Assembly: GCA_963784175.1 (NCBI GenBank)
Contig: CAWAQJ010000014.1
Coordinates: 310,001-374,000 of the forward strand
DNA from: JAIBJN01 sp963784175
Lineage (GTDB): Bacteria > Actinomycetota > Thermoleophilia > Gaiellales > Gaiellaceae
Length of the DNA: 64,000 nt
Direction: 5' to 3'
Shown: positions 33,172 to 41,404 of the stretch, piece after piece
How positions within the stretch are numbered: position 1 is the stretch's first letter
Layout: every line of letters starts with the position of its first letter
Program-made: the position numbers and the translations under genes
Notes under the pieces: model-generated
Seen by the model: only the letters and a program-made list of their open reading frames with translations
Told to the model about the DNA's origin: nothing
Database searches by the model: none

Positions 33172-33247
33172 TTTCGCTCACGGGCGCGTTCGGTCCGTCG
33201 TCGCTCGGGGTAGGCGACCGGTGACACCGAGACACAGGGGGACACAC

Positions 33248-35041
33248 ATGGGACGGATCTCGATGCGCCCGCTGCTCCTGGCGCTCGTAGTCGTGCTGCT
33301 GGCCGGGCCCGCAGCGGCGACAGCGAAACAGGACCGGAGCTCCGAGCCGGTCAAGGAGCCGACCGCCGTCGGCCGGGGCGGCGCCGCGGCCACGGTGGAC
33401 GTGCTGGCCACGGCCGCGGCCGTCGACGTGCTCAAGCGCGGCGGGAACGCCGTCGACGCCGCCGTCGCAGCGGCCGGCGTGCTCGGCGTGACCGAGCCCT
33501 TCTCCGCCGGGATCGGCGGTGGCGGCTTCATGGTCATCCGGACGTCGAAGGGCAAGGTGACGACCATCGACGCGCGCGAGAAGGCGCACGGGGCGATGCA
33601 GCCGGACTCGTTCTGGGAGAACGGCGTGCCGCTGCCCTTCAACGAGGCCCGCTACAGCGGCCTCTCCGCGGGCGTGCCCGGCACGGTGCTGGGCTGGGAG
33701 AAGGCGCTCGACCGCTACGGGACGAAGTCGCTGCGGAAGATGCTCGAGTACGGGATCGACGTCGCCCGCACGGGCTTCGTCGTCGACCAGACCTTCTTCG
33801 ACCAGACGGCGGCGAACGTCGACTGGTTCGACGACGTCCCCTCGTCGGAGGCCGTCTACCTCGACCCGGACGGGACGCCGCGCGATGTCGGCACGATCTT
33901 CCGCAATCCCGACCTCGCGGGCGCGTACGAGCGGATCGCGAAGCTCGGCTCGAAGGGCTTTTACCGTGGCGACATCGCCGAGGCGATCGTGAACGCCGTC
34001 CGGCAGCCTCCCATCGCCGCCGATGCGAACCACGTCTGGCGCCCGGGCCTGATGACCCTCGACGACCTGAGGCGCTACACGGCGCCCGAGCGCAAGCCGA
34101 CGAAGGTCCGCTACCGCGGGCTCGACGTCTACGGGATGGGGCCACCCTCGAGCGGCGGCTCGACGGTCGGCGAGGCGCTGAACATCCTCGAGGGCTACGA
34201 CCTCGAGGACATGTCCCGGACGCAGGCGCTGCACCTCTTCCTCGAGGCGTCGCGCTACGCGTTCGCCGACCGGAACGCCTACCTCGGCGATCCCGAGTAC
34301 GTCGACGTGCCGCTCAGAGGCCTGCTCTCTGACGCGTTCGCGGCCGAGCGGCGGGCGCTGATCAACCCGGCCCTCGCGAGCACGCACCCGGCGGCGCCCG
34401 GGGACCCGTGGCCGCACAACGGGGGCGGCTCCGGCGGCGAAGCCGGGGTGACCGCGACCCAGAGCGAGACGACGACCCACCTGACGGTCTCCGACCGCAA
34501 GGGCACGGTCGTCTCGTACACGTTCACGATCGAGTCCACCGGCGGCAACGGCATCGTCGTCCCGGGCTGGGGCTTCCTGCTCAACAACGAGCTGACGGAC
34601 TTCAACTTCGACTCGCTGACGCATCCAAACAGGGTCGAAGGCGGCAAGCGGCCGCGCAGCTCGATGAGCCCGACGATCGTCCTCGACCGCGGCAAGCCGT
34701 ACCTCGCGCTCGGCTCGCCCGGCGGCTCGACGATCATCACCACGGTCCTCCAGCTGCTCGTCGACCGGCTCGACCTCGGCGCGACCCTGCCCGAGGCGAT
34801 CGCCGCGCCGCGCGCGACCCAGCGCAACACGGCGACGACGCTCGGCGAGGCGGCGTTCCTGGCCTCGCCCGAGGCACAGGCTCTCGCCTCGACGTACATG
34901 CACGTCTTCGCGCCGACCGGCGAGATCGGAGCGGCGACGGGGATCGACTTCCTCCGCGACGGCCGCGTCCTGGCGGCGGCGGAGCCTGTCCGGCGCGGTG
35001 GAGGAAGCGCGATGATCGCGCCCTCGCGCGGGCGCCACTAG
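33248..35041 (+). CDS. ggt: gamma-glutamyltransferase
   Basis: Exported enzyme that hydrolyses or transfers the gamma-glutamyl group of glutathione-like peptides. The 597-residue precursor has a signal peptide (LLLALVVVLLAGPAAATA). The large subunit has NAVDAAVAAAGVLGVTEP and GIGGGGFMVI. The autoprocessing nucleophile is the Thr in TTTHLTVSD, where the small subunit begins. NNELTDF and the glycine loop GSPGGSTII complete the active site. ATG 33248 follows AGGGGG (33235-33240), so it is preferred over the earlier in-frame ATG 33221. Actinobacteria usually lack glutathione, so other gamma-glutamyl peptides may be substrates. Confidence 0.93.
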   Translation: MGRISMRPLLLALVVVLLAGPAAATAKQDRSSEPVKEPTAVGRGGAAATVDVLATAAAVDVLKRGGNAVDAAVAAAGVLGVTEPFSAGIGGGGFMVIRTSKGKVTTIDAREKAHGAMQPDSFWENGVPLPFNEARYSGLSAGVPGTVLGWEKALDRYGTKSLRKMLEYGIDVARTGFVVDQTFFDQTAANVDWFDDVPSSEAVYLDPDGTPRDVGTIFRNPDLAGAYERIAKLGSKGFYRGDIAEAIVNAVRQPPIAADANHVWRPGLMTLDDLRRYTAPERKPTKVRYRGLDVYGMGPPSSGGSTVGEALNILEGYDLEDMSRTQALHLFLEASRYAFADRNAYLGDPEYVDVPLRGLLSDAFAAERRALINPALASTHPAAPGDPWPHNGGGSGGEAGVTATQSETTTHLTVSDRKGTVVSYTFTIESTGGNGIVVPGWGFLLNNELTDFNFDSLTHPNRVEGGKRPRSSMSPTIVLDRGKPYLALGSPGGSTIITTVLQLLVDRLDLGATLPEAIAAPRATQRNTATTLGEAAFLASPEAQALASTYMHVFAPTGEIGAATGIDFLRDGRVLAAAEPVRRGGGSAMIAPSRGRH

Positions 35042-35061
35042 GCGACCAAGCCACGGAAACG

Positions 35062-35091
35062 GAGAAAGCCCCGCGCGAGCGGGGCTTTCTC
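35062..35091. terminator. bidirectional terminator between ggt and the DHA2 exporter
   Basis: A perfect 13-bp stem (35062-35074 with 35079-35091) and a GCGA loop between two convergent genes. The A-rich left foot (GAGAAAG) and T-rich right foot let it end transcription in both directions. Confidence 0.8.
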
Positions 35092-35109
35092 GTGGCGTGA
35101 GGAGACTCG

Positions 35110-36558
35110 TTAGTGCTGGGCGCCTTCGAGCGCGGGCTCGCCGGCCGGCTCACCGTGGGAAGGCGCCATCGTCGGCCGCAGGAGCGCAGCGCCGACTGCG
35201 ATCGCCGTGATCACGAACGCCGCGCCGAGCAGGAAGGCCGCGTGGAAGCCGCCGGTCAGAGCCGAGGCCGTGCTCTCGCCCGACTCCAGCAGGCTGTCCG
35301 TGCGGAAGTCGGCCAGGCTCGCAAGGATCGCGAGACCCAGCGCGCCGCCCATCATGAACGCCGTGTTCACGATCCCGGAGGCGAGCCCGGACTCCTCCGG
35401 CTTCACGTCGCCCATGGCCGCGAGCAGAAGCGGGTTGAAGGCGATGCCGCCGCCGAGCCCCATCGCGAGCGTGGCCGGGAGGACGTCGACGAAGACGTTT
35501 CCGTCCACCGGCACGCGGGCGAAGAGGAGCAGGCCGAGCGCCATGAGCCCGAGCCCGGCGCCGAGCGGCTTCTTGATCCCATAGCGCATGACGAACCTGT
35601 CCGAGTAGAGGGACGAGGCGCCCCAGACCACCGTCGAAGGCAGGTACGCAAGGCCGACCTCGAGCGGCGTGTATCCAAGAACCTGCTGCAGGTACAGGGC
35701 CGAGAAGAAGAAGTACGCGAACATCCCGGCCGCCATCAGCGTGCCTACGGTGTTCGCGACCGAGACGTTCCGATGGCAGAAGACGCTGAACGGCACCAGC
35801 GGCTCGGCGACCCGCCTCTCGATGACGATGAAGGCGGCCAGGAGCGCAACAGCCCCGCCGAGCAGGCCGAGCGTCTGGGCGGACGTCCAGCCGTTGTCGT
35901 TCCCGTTCACGATCGCGTAGACCGCGAGCATCAAGGCCCCGGTGACCGTGATGGCCCCGCCGAAGTCGATGCGCCGGCTCGCGATCCCCGGCGTGATCGG
36001 CAGCAGCTTCAGCGAGAGCGCGAAGACGAGGATCCCGATCGGCAGGTTGACGAGGAAGATCCAGTGCCAGTTGAGGACGTCCGTGAGGATTCCGCCGGCG
36101 AGCACCCCGATGGCACCGCCTCCGGAGAGGACGAAGCCGAAGATCCCCATCGCCTTCGCCCGGTCGGCCGGCTCGGTGAAGAGCATCATCGTCAGCGAGA
36201 GCGCGACCGCCGCGACGAGCGCGCCGCCGAGGCCCTGCACCGCGCGCGCGACCACCAGCTGGCCCTGCGTGGTCGCGAGACCGCAGGCGAGCGAGGCGAG
36301 GGTGAAGAGCGCGATCCCGGTCAGGAACATGCGCCGCTGCCCGAACAGGTCGCCCAGGCGGCCGCCGAGCAGCAGGAAGCCGCCGAACGTGAGCAGGTAG
36401 GCGTTGACCACCCAGGCGAGAGAGGTCTGCGAGAAGCCGAGATCGTCCCGAATCGTCGGGAGGGCGACGTTCACGATCGTCCCGTCGAGGACGATCATGA
36501 GGTCGCCGAGGCAGAGGACGTACAACGCGAGCCAGCGCCCGCGGCCGGTTGCCGTCAT
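35110..36558 (-). CDS. DHA2-family (EmrB/QacA-like) MFS exporter
   Basis: A 482-residue membrane protein with about 14 helices. DHA2 motifs are LDGTIVNVALPTIRDDLG (motif D1), GGRLGDLFGQRRMF (motif A) and GGALVAAVALS. Motif C is seen as GFVLSGGGAIGVLAGGILTD with NWHWIFLVNLPIG. It exports drugs or other small molecules. ATG 36558 has GGAGGGG seven bases upstream. About 250 bases of non-coding sequence lie upstream with no clear operator; no regulator is adjacent. Confidence 0.93.
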   Translation of the reverse strand: MTATGRGRWLALYVLCLGDLMIVLDGTIVNVALPTIRDDLGFSQTSLAWVVNAYLLTFGGFLLLGGRLGDLFGQRRMFLTGIALFTLASLACGLATTQGQLVVARAVQGLGGALVAAVALSLTMMLFTEPADRAKAMGIFGFVLSGGGAIGVLAGGILTDVLNWHWIFLVNLPIGILVFALSLKLLPITPGIASRRIDFGGAITVTGALMLAVYAIVNGNDNGWTSAQTLGLLGGAVALLAAFIVIERRVAEPLVPFSVFCHRNVSVANTVGTLMAAGMFAYFFFSALYLQQVLGYTPLEVGLAYLPSTVVWGASSLYSDRFVMRYGIKKPLGAGLGLMALGLLLFARVPVDGNVFVDVLPATLAMGLGGGIAFNPLLLAAMGDVKPEESGLASGIVNTAFMMGGALGLAILASLADFRTDSLLESGESTASALTGGFHAAFLLGAAFVITAIAVGAALLRPTMAPSHGEPAGEPALEGAQH

Positions 36559-36809
36559 ACGCGTCCCCTCCGTTCCTTGGTGTGTCCCTGGTTCTTGGTC
36601 ATCGTGTCTCCGAGTCTTGGGGTCATAGCTAGAGACCGGATGGGCCGGTTGAACTCACCGGTCGTCGTGAGCCGGGCGATACCGTGCTTTCACGCTATCG
36701 ACTCCGGCCACGGGTGCCGTTCAACGGGGTTAGACGCCCGCGAGGACACTGTCCTTCGTTCCACTTGACAGCCTCTCGAAACGTGGCCCGACGTTCTGGC
36801 CGTATCCGG

Positions 36810-37475
36810 TCAGATCGAGACGCTGACGGGGAACGTGGCGATCCAGATGACGGTGCCGGTGAAGACGATGAGCCCGAACGACAGCAGCACCGCTCGTAGG
36901 CGTCGCGTCCGCAACTTCGCGCTCATCCCGGCAAAGAACAGCGCGGCGGCGAAGAGGACGACGCAGAGCACGTAGTTCGTCGACCGCTGCACGTTGGTCC
37001 TTGCCTGGGCGGCGAACGCTTCGGCCTCCGCCTCGAGCGCGTCGGCTTCCTCCCGCGCGGCGAGCCGGTACTCCGGCATCGCGAACGGGGTGAGCGGCGC
37101 GTCCGCGTTCTGCAGCGGCCGCGTGGCCACCCAGGCGTCCACCGCCGGCTTGAACTCCTCCCGGAAGCGCTCGAAGTAGAAATCCGCCAGCTCCGTCTGA
37201 TCCTGGGCGTACGCGTCGGCCCATGACGTGAAGGTGGCCACGTCGATCTGAGTCTGTGTGTCGGCGAGACCGGACGCGCGCGTCGACTCGATCCGCGCGG
37301 CGTTGCCACGACTGAAGGCCTTCGCCTGCTCGCCGTTCCAGCGGCTGGCCTGGTAGCCGCTCCACGCCGTCGCGACGGTTGCAAGAGCGAGGAGCACGGT
37401 GGCGACGATCTCCAGACGCTCGGCCCGCTCCTCGGGTGCCGCGCTCGTCAGTTCGCGTTCCCCTCTGCGTCGCAC
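36810..37475 (-). CDS. membrane protein of unknown function with coiled-coil loop
   Basis: A 221-residue protein with one N-terminal helix (EIVATVLLALATVATAWSGYQ) and two C-terminal helices (YVLCVVLFAAALFFAGM, AVLLSFGLIVFTGTVIWIA). Between them is a long soluble helical region (RWNGEQAKAFSRGNAAR, AREEADALEAEAEAFAAQA). GTG 37475 overlaps the upstream gene by 28 bases; CTG 37451 would give a CTGA overlap. It pairs with the DUF4239-like gene upstream, and both are likely one inner-membrane complex (inference). Confidence 0.72.
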   Translation of the reverse strand: MRRRGERELTSAAPEERAERLEIVATVLLALATVATAWSGYQASRWNGEQAKAFSRGNAARIESTRASGLADTQTQIDVATFTSWADAYAQDQTELADFYFERFREEFKPAVDAWVATRPLQNADAPLTPFAMPEYRLAAREEADALEAEAEAFAAQARTNVQRSTNYVLCVVLFAAALFFAGMSAKLRTRRLRAVLLSFGLIVFTGTVIWIATFPVSVSI

Positions 37476-38272
37476 GGGATGCGCACTTCGATGTCCGCCG
37501 CAGCCATCGCCTCGTCGATGATCCGGAGCGTTCGCTCCATCGCGACCGGCCGCAGCCCTCCCACGCCCGTCTGGAACGGCCTGTCGAGGACGTTGAGCAG
37601 CAGGAGCATCGTCGTGATCACCACGGTGACCGCACCCATGAGCATGCCCTGCGTCACCGCACGCTCGCCGCTGTCGGCGAAGAAGAGCATGAAGACGAAG
37701 ATGACCGCGGAGATGAAGAAGAGCACGATCCAGAGCGGGATCGGGATCACGCCCACCGCTCCGTGGGTGCGATCCATGCGCGCCGCCTCGCGCGCCGACG
37801 TCTGCTCGAGCCACTTGTCGTAGGCCGACTGCTCGCTCGCGGTCTCCGGCTCGACGCCCCGCACCGTCTCGAAGAGCTCCACGCCCCAGGGGTTGATCGC
37901 GTCTCCCAGGGTCCCCTCCTCCATCCGCTCCCACTCCTGGCCCACGACCGAGCGCCCGTAGCAGATGAGCTCGCCGGTCAGCTCGGCGCCGACCGCGCCC
38001 GCGAAGAACTGGGCCGTCTCGACCTGCTGCGTCAGCACGAGCGCCTCTTCCTCCGCCCCGGCCCGGGACTGGTCGTAGCTCGTGAAGGCGAGGAAGACGA
38101 TGAACCCGAGGAGAACCGAGAACCCGGTCGCCAGCACGCCGAACACGCCGGAGGCCCGGTCGCCGTCGGAGAAGTAGCTTCCCTCCGGCGCCCGGCGGCG
38201 GACGAGGAGCATCACGGTGACCGTCACCGCGCTCACCCCGGCCGCGATGAGGAATCCCAGGACGACGTTCAT
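37448..38272 (-). CDS. DUF4239-like membrane protein
   Basis: A 274-residue protein with four predicted helices: an N-terminal pair (VVLGFLIAAGVSAVTVTVML, VFGVLATGFSVLLGFIVFLAFTSY) and a C-terminal pair (IPLWIVLFFISAVIFVFMLFF, MGAVTVVITTMLLLLNVLDRPF). The large loop (AGAEEEALVLTQQVETAQFF) is helical. This arrangement and the terminal LDRPF match the DUF4239 family, of unknown function. ATG 38272. It is divergent from the padR gene. Confidence 0.78.
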   Translation of the reverse strand: MNVVLGFLIAAGVSAVTVTVMLLVRRRAPEGSYFSDGDRASGVFGVLATGFSVLLGFIVFLAFTSYDQSRAGAEEEALVLTQQVETAQFFAGAVGAELTGELICYGRSVVGQEWERMEEGTLGDAINPWGVELFETVRGVEPETASEQSAYDKWLEQTSAREAARMDRTHGAVGVIPIPLWIVLFFISAVIFVFMLFFADSGERAVTQGMLMGAVTVVITTMLLLLNVLDRPFQTGVGGLRPVAMERTLRIIDEAMAAADIEVRIPCDAEGNAN

Positions 38273-38340
38273 CGGCAGCCAGGGACCCTCTCACCTCGAG
38301 GGACGGCGGGACAACCTCCAGCCGACCCAGCGGTGCTGGT

Positions 38341-38369
38341 TTGACAATAAGAAGATATCTTCCTATTGT
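38341..38369 (+). promoter_or_regulatory. padR promoter with 26-bp palindromic operator
   Basis: TTGACA (38341-38346), a 17-base spacer and TATTGT (38364-38369) make a near-consensus sigma-70 promoter. A 26-bp inverted repeat (left arm ACAATAAGAAGAT 38344-38356, right arm ATCTTCCTATTGT 38357-38369, one mismatched pair) fills the spacer and both boxes. Repressor binding there would block polymerase. The predicted transcription start is at or next to ATG 38378, so the mRNA is probably leaderless. Confidence 0.8.
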
Positions 38370-38377
38370 GAGTTGCG

Positions 38378-38731
38378 ATGTCGCGGCGCAAGCCTGGAAC
38401 CCTGCTGCCTCTCGAAACCGAGATCCTCGATCTGGCGCTGTCGATGCGGCGTTCGGGGCAGGCCACCTTCCACGGATTCGGTCTCGCCCACGCCATGCGG
38501 GACCAGAGCGGCTCACGCTCGCTGACCTCCCACGGGACCCTGTACAAGGCGCTGGGCCGGCTCGAGGAGCTCGGCCTGCTCACCTCCCGCTGGGAGGACG
38601 CCGCGGCGGTCGAGGGACGACCTCGCCGACGGCTGTACGCGCTCACGGGGGAGGGCGCGCGCGTGGCCGAGCGCGCCGGCGCCGGTAAGACCGCTGCACC
38701 TCTTTCGTCCTTGACCTCGGAGCCCGCATGA
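38378..38731 (+). CDS. PadR-family transcriptional regulator
   Basis: A 117-residue winged-helix protein. PadR features: LETEILDLALSMRRSGQATFHGFGLAHAM, GTLYKALGRLEELGLL, and the wing GRPRRRLYALTGEGARVAE. No Shine-Dalgarno precedes the ATG, consistent with a leaderless mRNA. It overlaps the following membrane-protein gene by ATGA. The palindrome in its own promoter indicates autoregulation. Confidence 0.9.
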   Translation: MSRRKPGTLLPLETEILDLALSMRRSGQATFHGFGLAHAMRDQSGSRSLTSHGTLYKALGRLEELGLLTSRWEDAAAVEGRPRRRLYALTGEGARVAERAGAGKTAAPLSSLTSEPA

Positions 38732-39351
38732 CGCCCGAGCGCGTGGCGAAGCTGGTGGCGCGCTGGGTGCGGCTCTACACGCGGGACCTGCCCGAGCCGA
38801 TCGCCCAGCGCCGCATCGACGAGATAAACGCCGACCTCCACGACCACATCGCCCACGAACGATCCAGCGGGGCCGGCGATCCGCGTATCGCGCTCGGCAT
38901 CGCGTCCCGGATGGTCCGTGGCCTCGCCGCCGACGCCGCCTGGCGCGGGCGCCAGGCGAAGGCAGCCGCCCAGTCCTCGACCGGGGAGAACACGATGAAG
39001 ATGAACAAGGCTCTGTACCGATCCGCTCTTCGCGTCGGCCTAGGCGTGGCGGTCATCCTGTCGGTGCCGCTCGTGGCTGCGCTGGTCGCCGACGACTTCG
39101 CCTGGAGTCTCGGGGACTTCGTGGCAGCCGGCATCTTCCTGGCAGCGATCGGCGTCGTGATCGAGCTGGCGGTCAAACGGGTCGGGAATCTCGCCCTGGC
39201 GATCGGCATTGCCGTCGTCGGCGTCCTCGCGGGAGTGGCCGGCGAAGCCGACGACGCCCCCGGCCTCGTGCTCCTTGGCGTCGTGCTCATCGTCAGCGCG
39301 TGTGCGCTCGGCGTGAGGGCGAGGACGCGGCCCGCTCAGCACAGCCAGTAG
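38728..39351 (+). CDS. membrane protein, PadR-operon partner
   Basis: A 207-residue protein. The N-terminal soluble part (AKLVARWVRLYTRDLPEPIAQRRIDEINADLHDHIAHER) resembles the permease-prefix helical segment often encoded beside PadR genes. Four hydrophobic helices follow (GLGVAVILSVPLVAALVA, LGDFVAAGIFLAAIGVVIELAV, LALAIGIAVVGVLAGVAG, GLVLLGVVLIVSACALGV). ATG 38728 overlaps the padR stop. It is probably the target of the PadR repressor; ligand unknown. Confidence 0.8.
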   Translation: MTPERVAKLVARWVRLYTRDLPEPIAQRRIDEINADLHDHIAHERSSGAGDPRIALGIASRMVRGLAADAAWRGRQAKAAAQSSTGENTMKMNKALYRSALRVGLGVAVILSVPLVAALVADDFAWSLGDFVAAGIFLAAIGVVIELAVKRVGNLALAIGIAVVGVLAGVAGEADDAPGLVLLGVVLIVSACALGVRARTRPAQHSQ

Positions 39352-39438
39352 CGCCAAGCGCCGAATCCGCGCTTTCTCCGCTCCGCCTCCTGGGTAGAGG
39401 GGACTCAGAAGAGCTCTCGTGACCAAAGGAGAATCCAG

Positions 39439-39972
39439 ATGGGAAAGCTGATCGCGACCACGCAGGCCACCCTCGACGGCGTCATCGACCCGGTCGGCGA
39501 ATGGGTGGATCCGGAAGGAGACCACGGCGAGTACTCGTTCGAGCGCCAGGCGCGATCCGGCGGACTCGTGCTGGGCCGCAAGACCTACGAGGGGCTGGCG
39601 GGATACTGGCCGAACGAGACGGGCAAGTGGGCGGACATGGTCAACTCGCTGCCGAAGTACGTCGGGTCAACCAGCCTCTCCGGAGATCTCGAGTGGAACG
39701 CGACCCTGCTCGAGGGTGACCTCGAGGACGCGATCCCGAAGCTGAAGGACGAGGTCGACGGTGACCTGTTCATGCACGGGAGCGGCGAGTTCGCGTACGC
39801 CCTCGCCGACAAGGGCCTCATCGACGAGTACGAGATCTACCTGAACCCGCTGGTCTGGGGCGAGGGAAACGTCCACGTGCTCGGCGACAGGGGAACCGTC
39901 CGGATGGAGCTCGACGACGTGAAGCGGTTCGACTCCGGAGTCGTCCTCCTCACCTACCTCCCGGCGTCTTGA
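39439..39972 (+). CDS. dihydrofolate reductase-like protein (RibD C-terminal fold)
   Basis: A 177-residue member of the YyaP/YwjB-type group. Features: KLIATTQATLDGVID, RSGGLVLGRKTYEGLAGYWP, FMHGSGEFAYALADKGLIDEYEIYLNPLVWGEG and the terminal GVVLLTYLP. It probably reduces a pteridine- or pyrimidine-like ring with NADPH, but classical folate activity is not established. ATG 39439 follows AAAGGAGAA (Shine-Dalgarno). Confidence 0.88.
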   Translation: MGKLIATTQATLDGVIDPVGEWVDPEGDHGEYSFERQARSGGLVLGRKTYEGLAGYWPNETGKWADMVNSLPKYVGSTSLSGDLEWNATLLEGDLEDAIPKLKDEVDGDLFMHGSGEFAYALADKGLIDEYEIYLNPLVWGEGNVHVLGDRGTVRMELDDVKRFDSGVVLLTYLPAS

Positions 39973-39996
39973 CCGCAACTGTCCGCTACGAATGAA

Positions 39997-40022
39997 GAAA
40001 GGCCCGCCTAGGCGGGCCTTTC
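39997..40022. terminator. terminator shared by the DHFR-like gene and tRNA-fMet
   Basis: A perfect 12-bp stem (GAAAGGCCCGCC, 39997-40008, with 40011-40022) around TA. It lies between the convergent reductase gene and the 3' end of the tRNA, with A- and T-rich feet, so it can stop both transcripts. Confidence 0.8.
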
Positions 40023-40025
40023 GAG

Positions 40026-40099
40026 TAGCGGGGGCAGGATTTGAACCTGCGACCTCCGGGTTATGAGCCCGGCGAGCTACCTGACTGCTCCACCCCGCG
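40026..40099 (-). tRNA. initiator tRNA-fMet (CAU)
   Basis: A 74-nt cloverleaf without encoded CCA. The anticodon loop is CTCATAA. Three G-C pairs (GGG/CCC) close the anticodon stem, and C1 is unpaired against U72; both are initiator hallmarks. The T arm contains GGTTCAAATCC. The C1xU72 form is usual in actinobacteria. Confidence 0.95.
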
Positions 40100-40127
40100 T
40101 CGGGAAGGCAAGGATAGCATCAGTCCT

Positions 40128-40448
40128 ATGCCCTGGTGGACGTGGCTTTGCCTCGGTGTCCTGGCGCTCTCGCTGCTCGCGACGGCCATCTTCACGGCGG
40201 TCGCAGTCACGCGCCTGAAGCGCCTCGCGGCCCTCGCCGAGGCGATCCGGCTCCAGCTCGACGAGCTGGCGCGCCAGGGTGAGGAGCTCGAGCGCCGCAT
40301 GGCTCACGCGGAGGAGCGCGCCGCGGAGTTCGACCGCCACCGGGCCCAGCTCGACAGCTCGCTGGCGCGCCTCCAGATCCTCACCTCCGCGCTCTCGGAG
40401 GCGCGCGCGGGGGTCACCCGCCTCCAGAAGGCCTACCTACGCAAGTGA
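40128..40448 (+). CDS. single-pass membrane coiled-coil protein
   Basis: A 106-residue protein with one N-terminal helix (WTWLCLGVLALSLLATAIFTAVAVT) and a long charged coiled coil (LKRLAALAEAIRLQLDELARQGEELERRMAHAEERAAEFDRH). ATG 40128. Its last codons overlap the Ppx/GppA start (GTGA), so the two are coupled. No family recognised. Confidence 0.75.
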   Translation: MPWWTWLCLGVLALSLLATAIFTAVAVTRLKRLAALAEAIRLQLDELARQGEELERRMAHAEERAAEFDRHRAQLDSSLARLQILTSALSEARAGVTRLQKAYLRK

Positions 40449-41404
40449 CCCGGGTCGGGGTTGTCGACCTCGGGACGAACTCGACGCGACTGCTCGTCGC
40501 CGACGTCGAGGACGGGACGGTGCGCGAGCTCGACCGCCGCCTGACGATCACGCGCCTGGGAGAAGGCGTCGACGGCCGCCGGCTCCTCCTCCCCACCGCG
40601 ATCGCACGCGTCCGCAATGCGCTGACTGATTACCGCCGCGCGCTCGACGGAAGCGATGTGGAGCGCACGCTCGCCGTCGCGACCAGCGCCGTGCGGGAGG
40701 CCGAGAACGGCGAGGCCTTCCTCGGTGAGGTCGAGTGGAGCTACGGCTTCGACACGCGGCTGCTCTCCGGCGACGAGGAGGCGCTGATGACGTTCAAGGG
40801 CGTCTTCGCGGGGCGGGACGCCGCCGACGGGACACTGGTGATCGACGTCGGAGGCGGCTCGACCGAGCTCGTCCTGGGCGGCCCCGGCGGAGTCGCATGG
40901 CACGTCAGCCTCGCGCTCGGCTGCGTCAGGCTCACGGAGCGCTTCCTCCACTCGGATCCGCCGTCGGCCGACGAGCTCGAGGCCTGCCGGAACCACATCG
41001 GCGCCTTGCTGGCGGAGCACGTTCCCGACGACGCCCGCCCGTCGCGGGCGGTCGGTGTCGCGGGAACGGTGACGACACTAGCGACCCTCTCGCTCGAGCT
41101 CGACGAGGAAGACCCGGCGCAGGTGCATGGGCACGTGATGAGCGCCGGCTGGATCGGCGCCGAGGCGGAGCGCCTGGCCGCGCTTCCCGTTGCCGCAATC
41201 CGCGAGAACCGCGGGATCCATCCGGACCGGGCGCCCGTGATCGTCGCCGGGAACGTGGTCGTCGCAGAGACCCTCCGGCACTTCGGGCTCTCGGAGCTCG
41301 AGGTAAGCGAGCAGGACCTCATGCACGGCGCGGCCCTCGCGGCCGCGGCCCTGCCCGAGCGCACCGAGGGCAACGCGCCCCCAGGCGCCTACACCTGTTG
41401 TTAG
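40445..41404 (+). CDS. Ppx/GppA-family exopolyphosphatase
   Basis: A 319-residue sugar-kinase/Hsp70-fold phosphatase. Motifs: VGVVDLGTNSTRLLVADV (phosphate 1), TLAVATSAVREAENGEAFL, LVIDVGGGSTELVLG (phosphate 2) and GVAGTVTTLATLSL. It cleaves polyphosphate or pppGpp. The length corresponds to the short two-domain form typical of actinobacteria. GTG 40445 overlaps the coiled-coil gene. The stop overlaps the convergent gene by 4 bases. Confidence 0.92.
   Translation: MTRVGVVDLGTNSTRLLVADVEDGTVRELDRRLTITRLGEGVDGRRLLLPTAIARVRNALTDYRRALDGSDVERTLAVATSAVREAENGEAFLGEVEWSYGFDTRLLSGDEEALMTFKGVFAGRDAADGTLVIDVGGGSTELVLGGPGGVAWHVSLALGCVRLTERFLHSDPPSADELEACRNHIGALLAEHVPDDARPSRAVGVAGTVTTLATLSLELDEEDPAQVHGHVMSAGWIGAEAERLAALPVAAIRENRGIHPDRAPVIVAGNVVVAETLRHFGLSELEVSEQDLMHGAALAAAALPERTEGNAPPGAYTCC

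Noticed and set aside
33116..35038. A 640-codon minus-strand frame opposite ggt
   Set aside because: It is the reverse frame of the gamma-glutamyltransferase, Arg/Asp-rich and without motifs.
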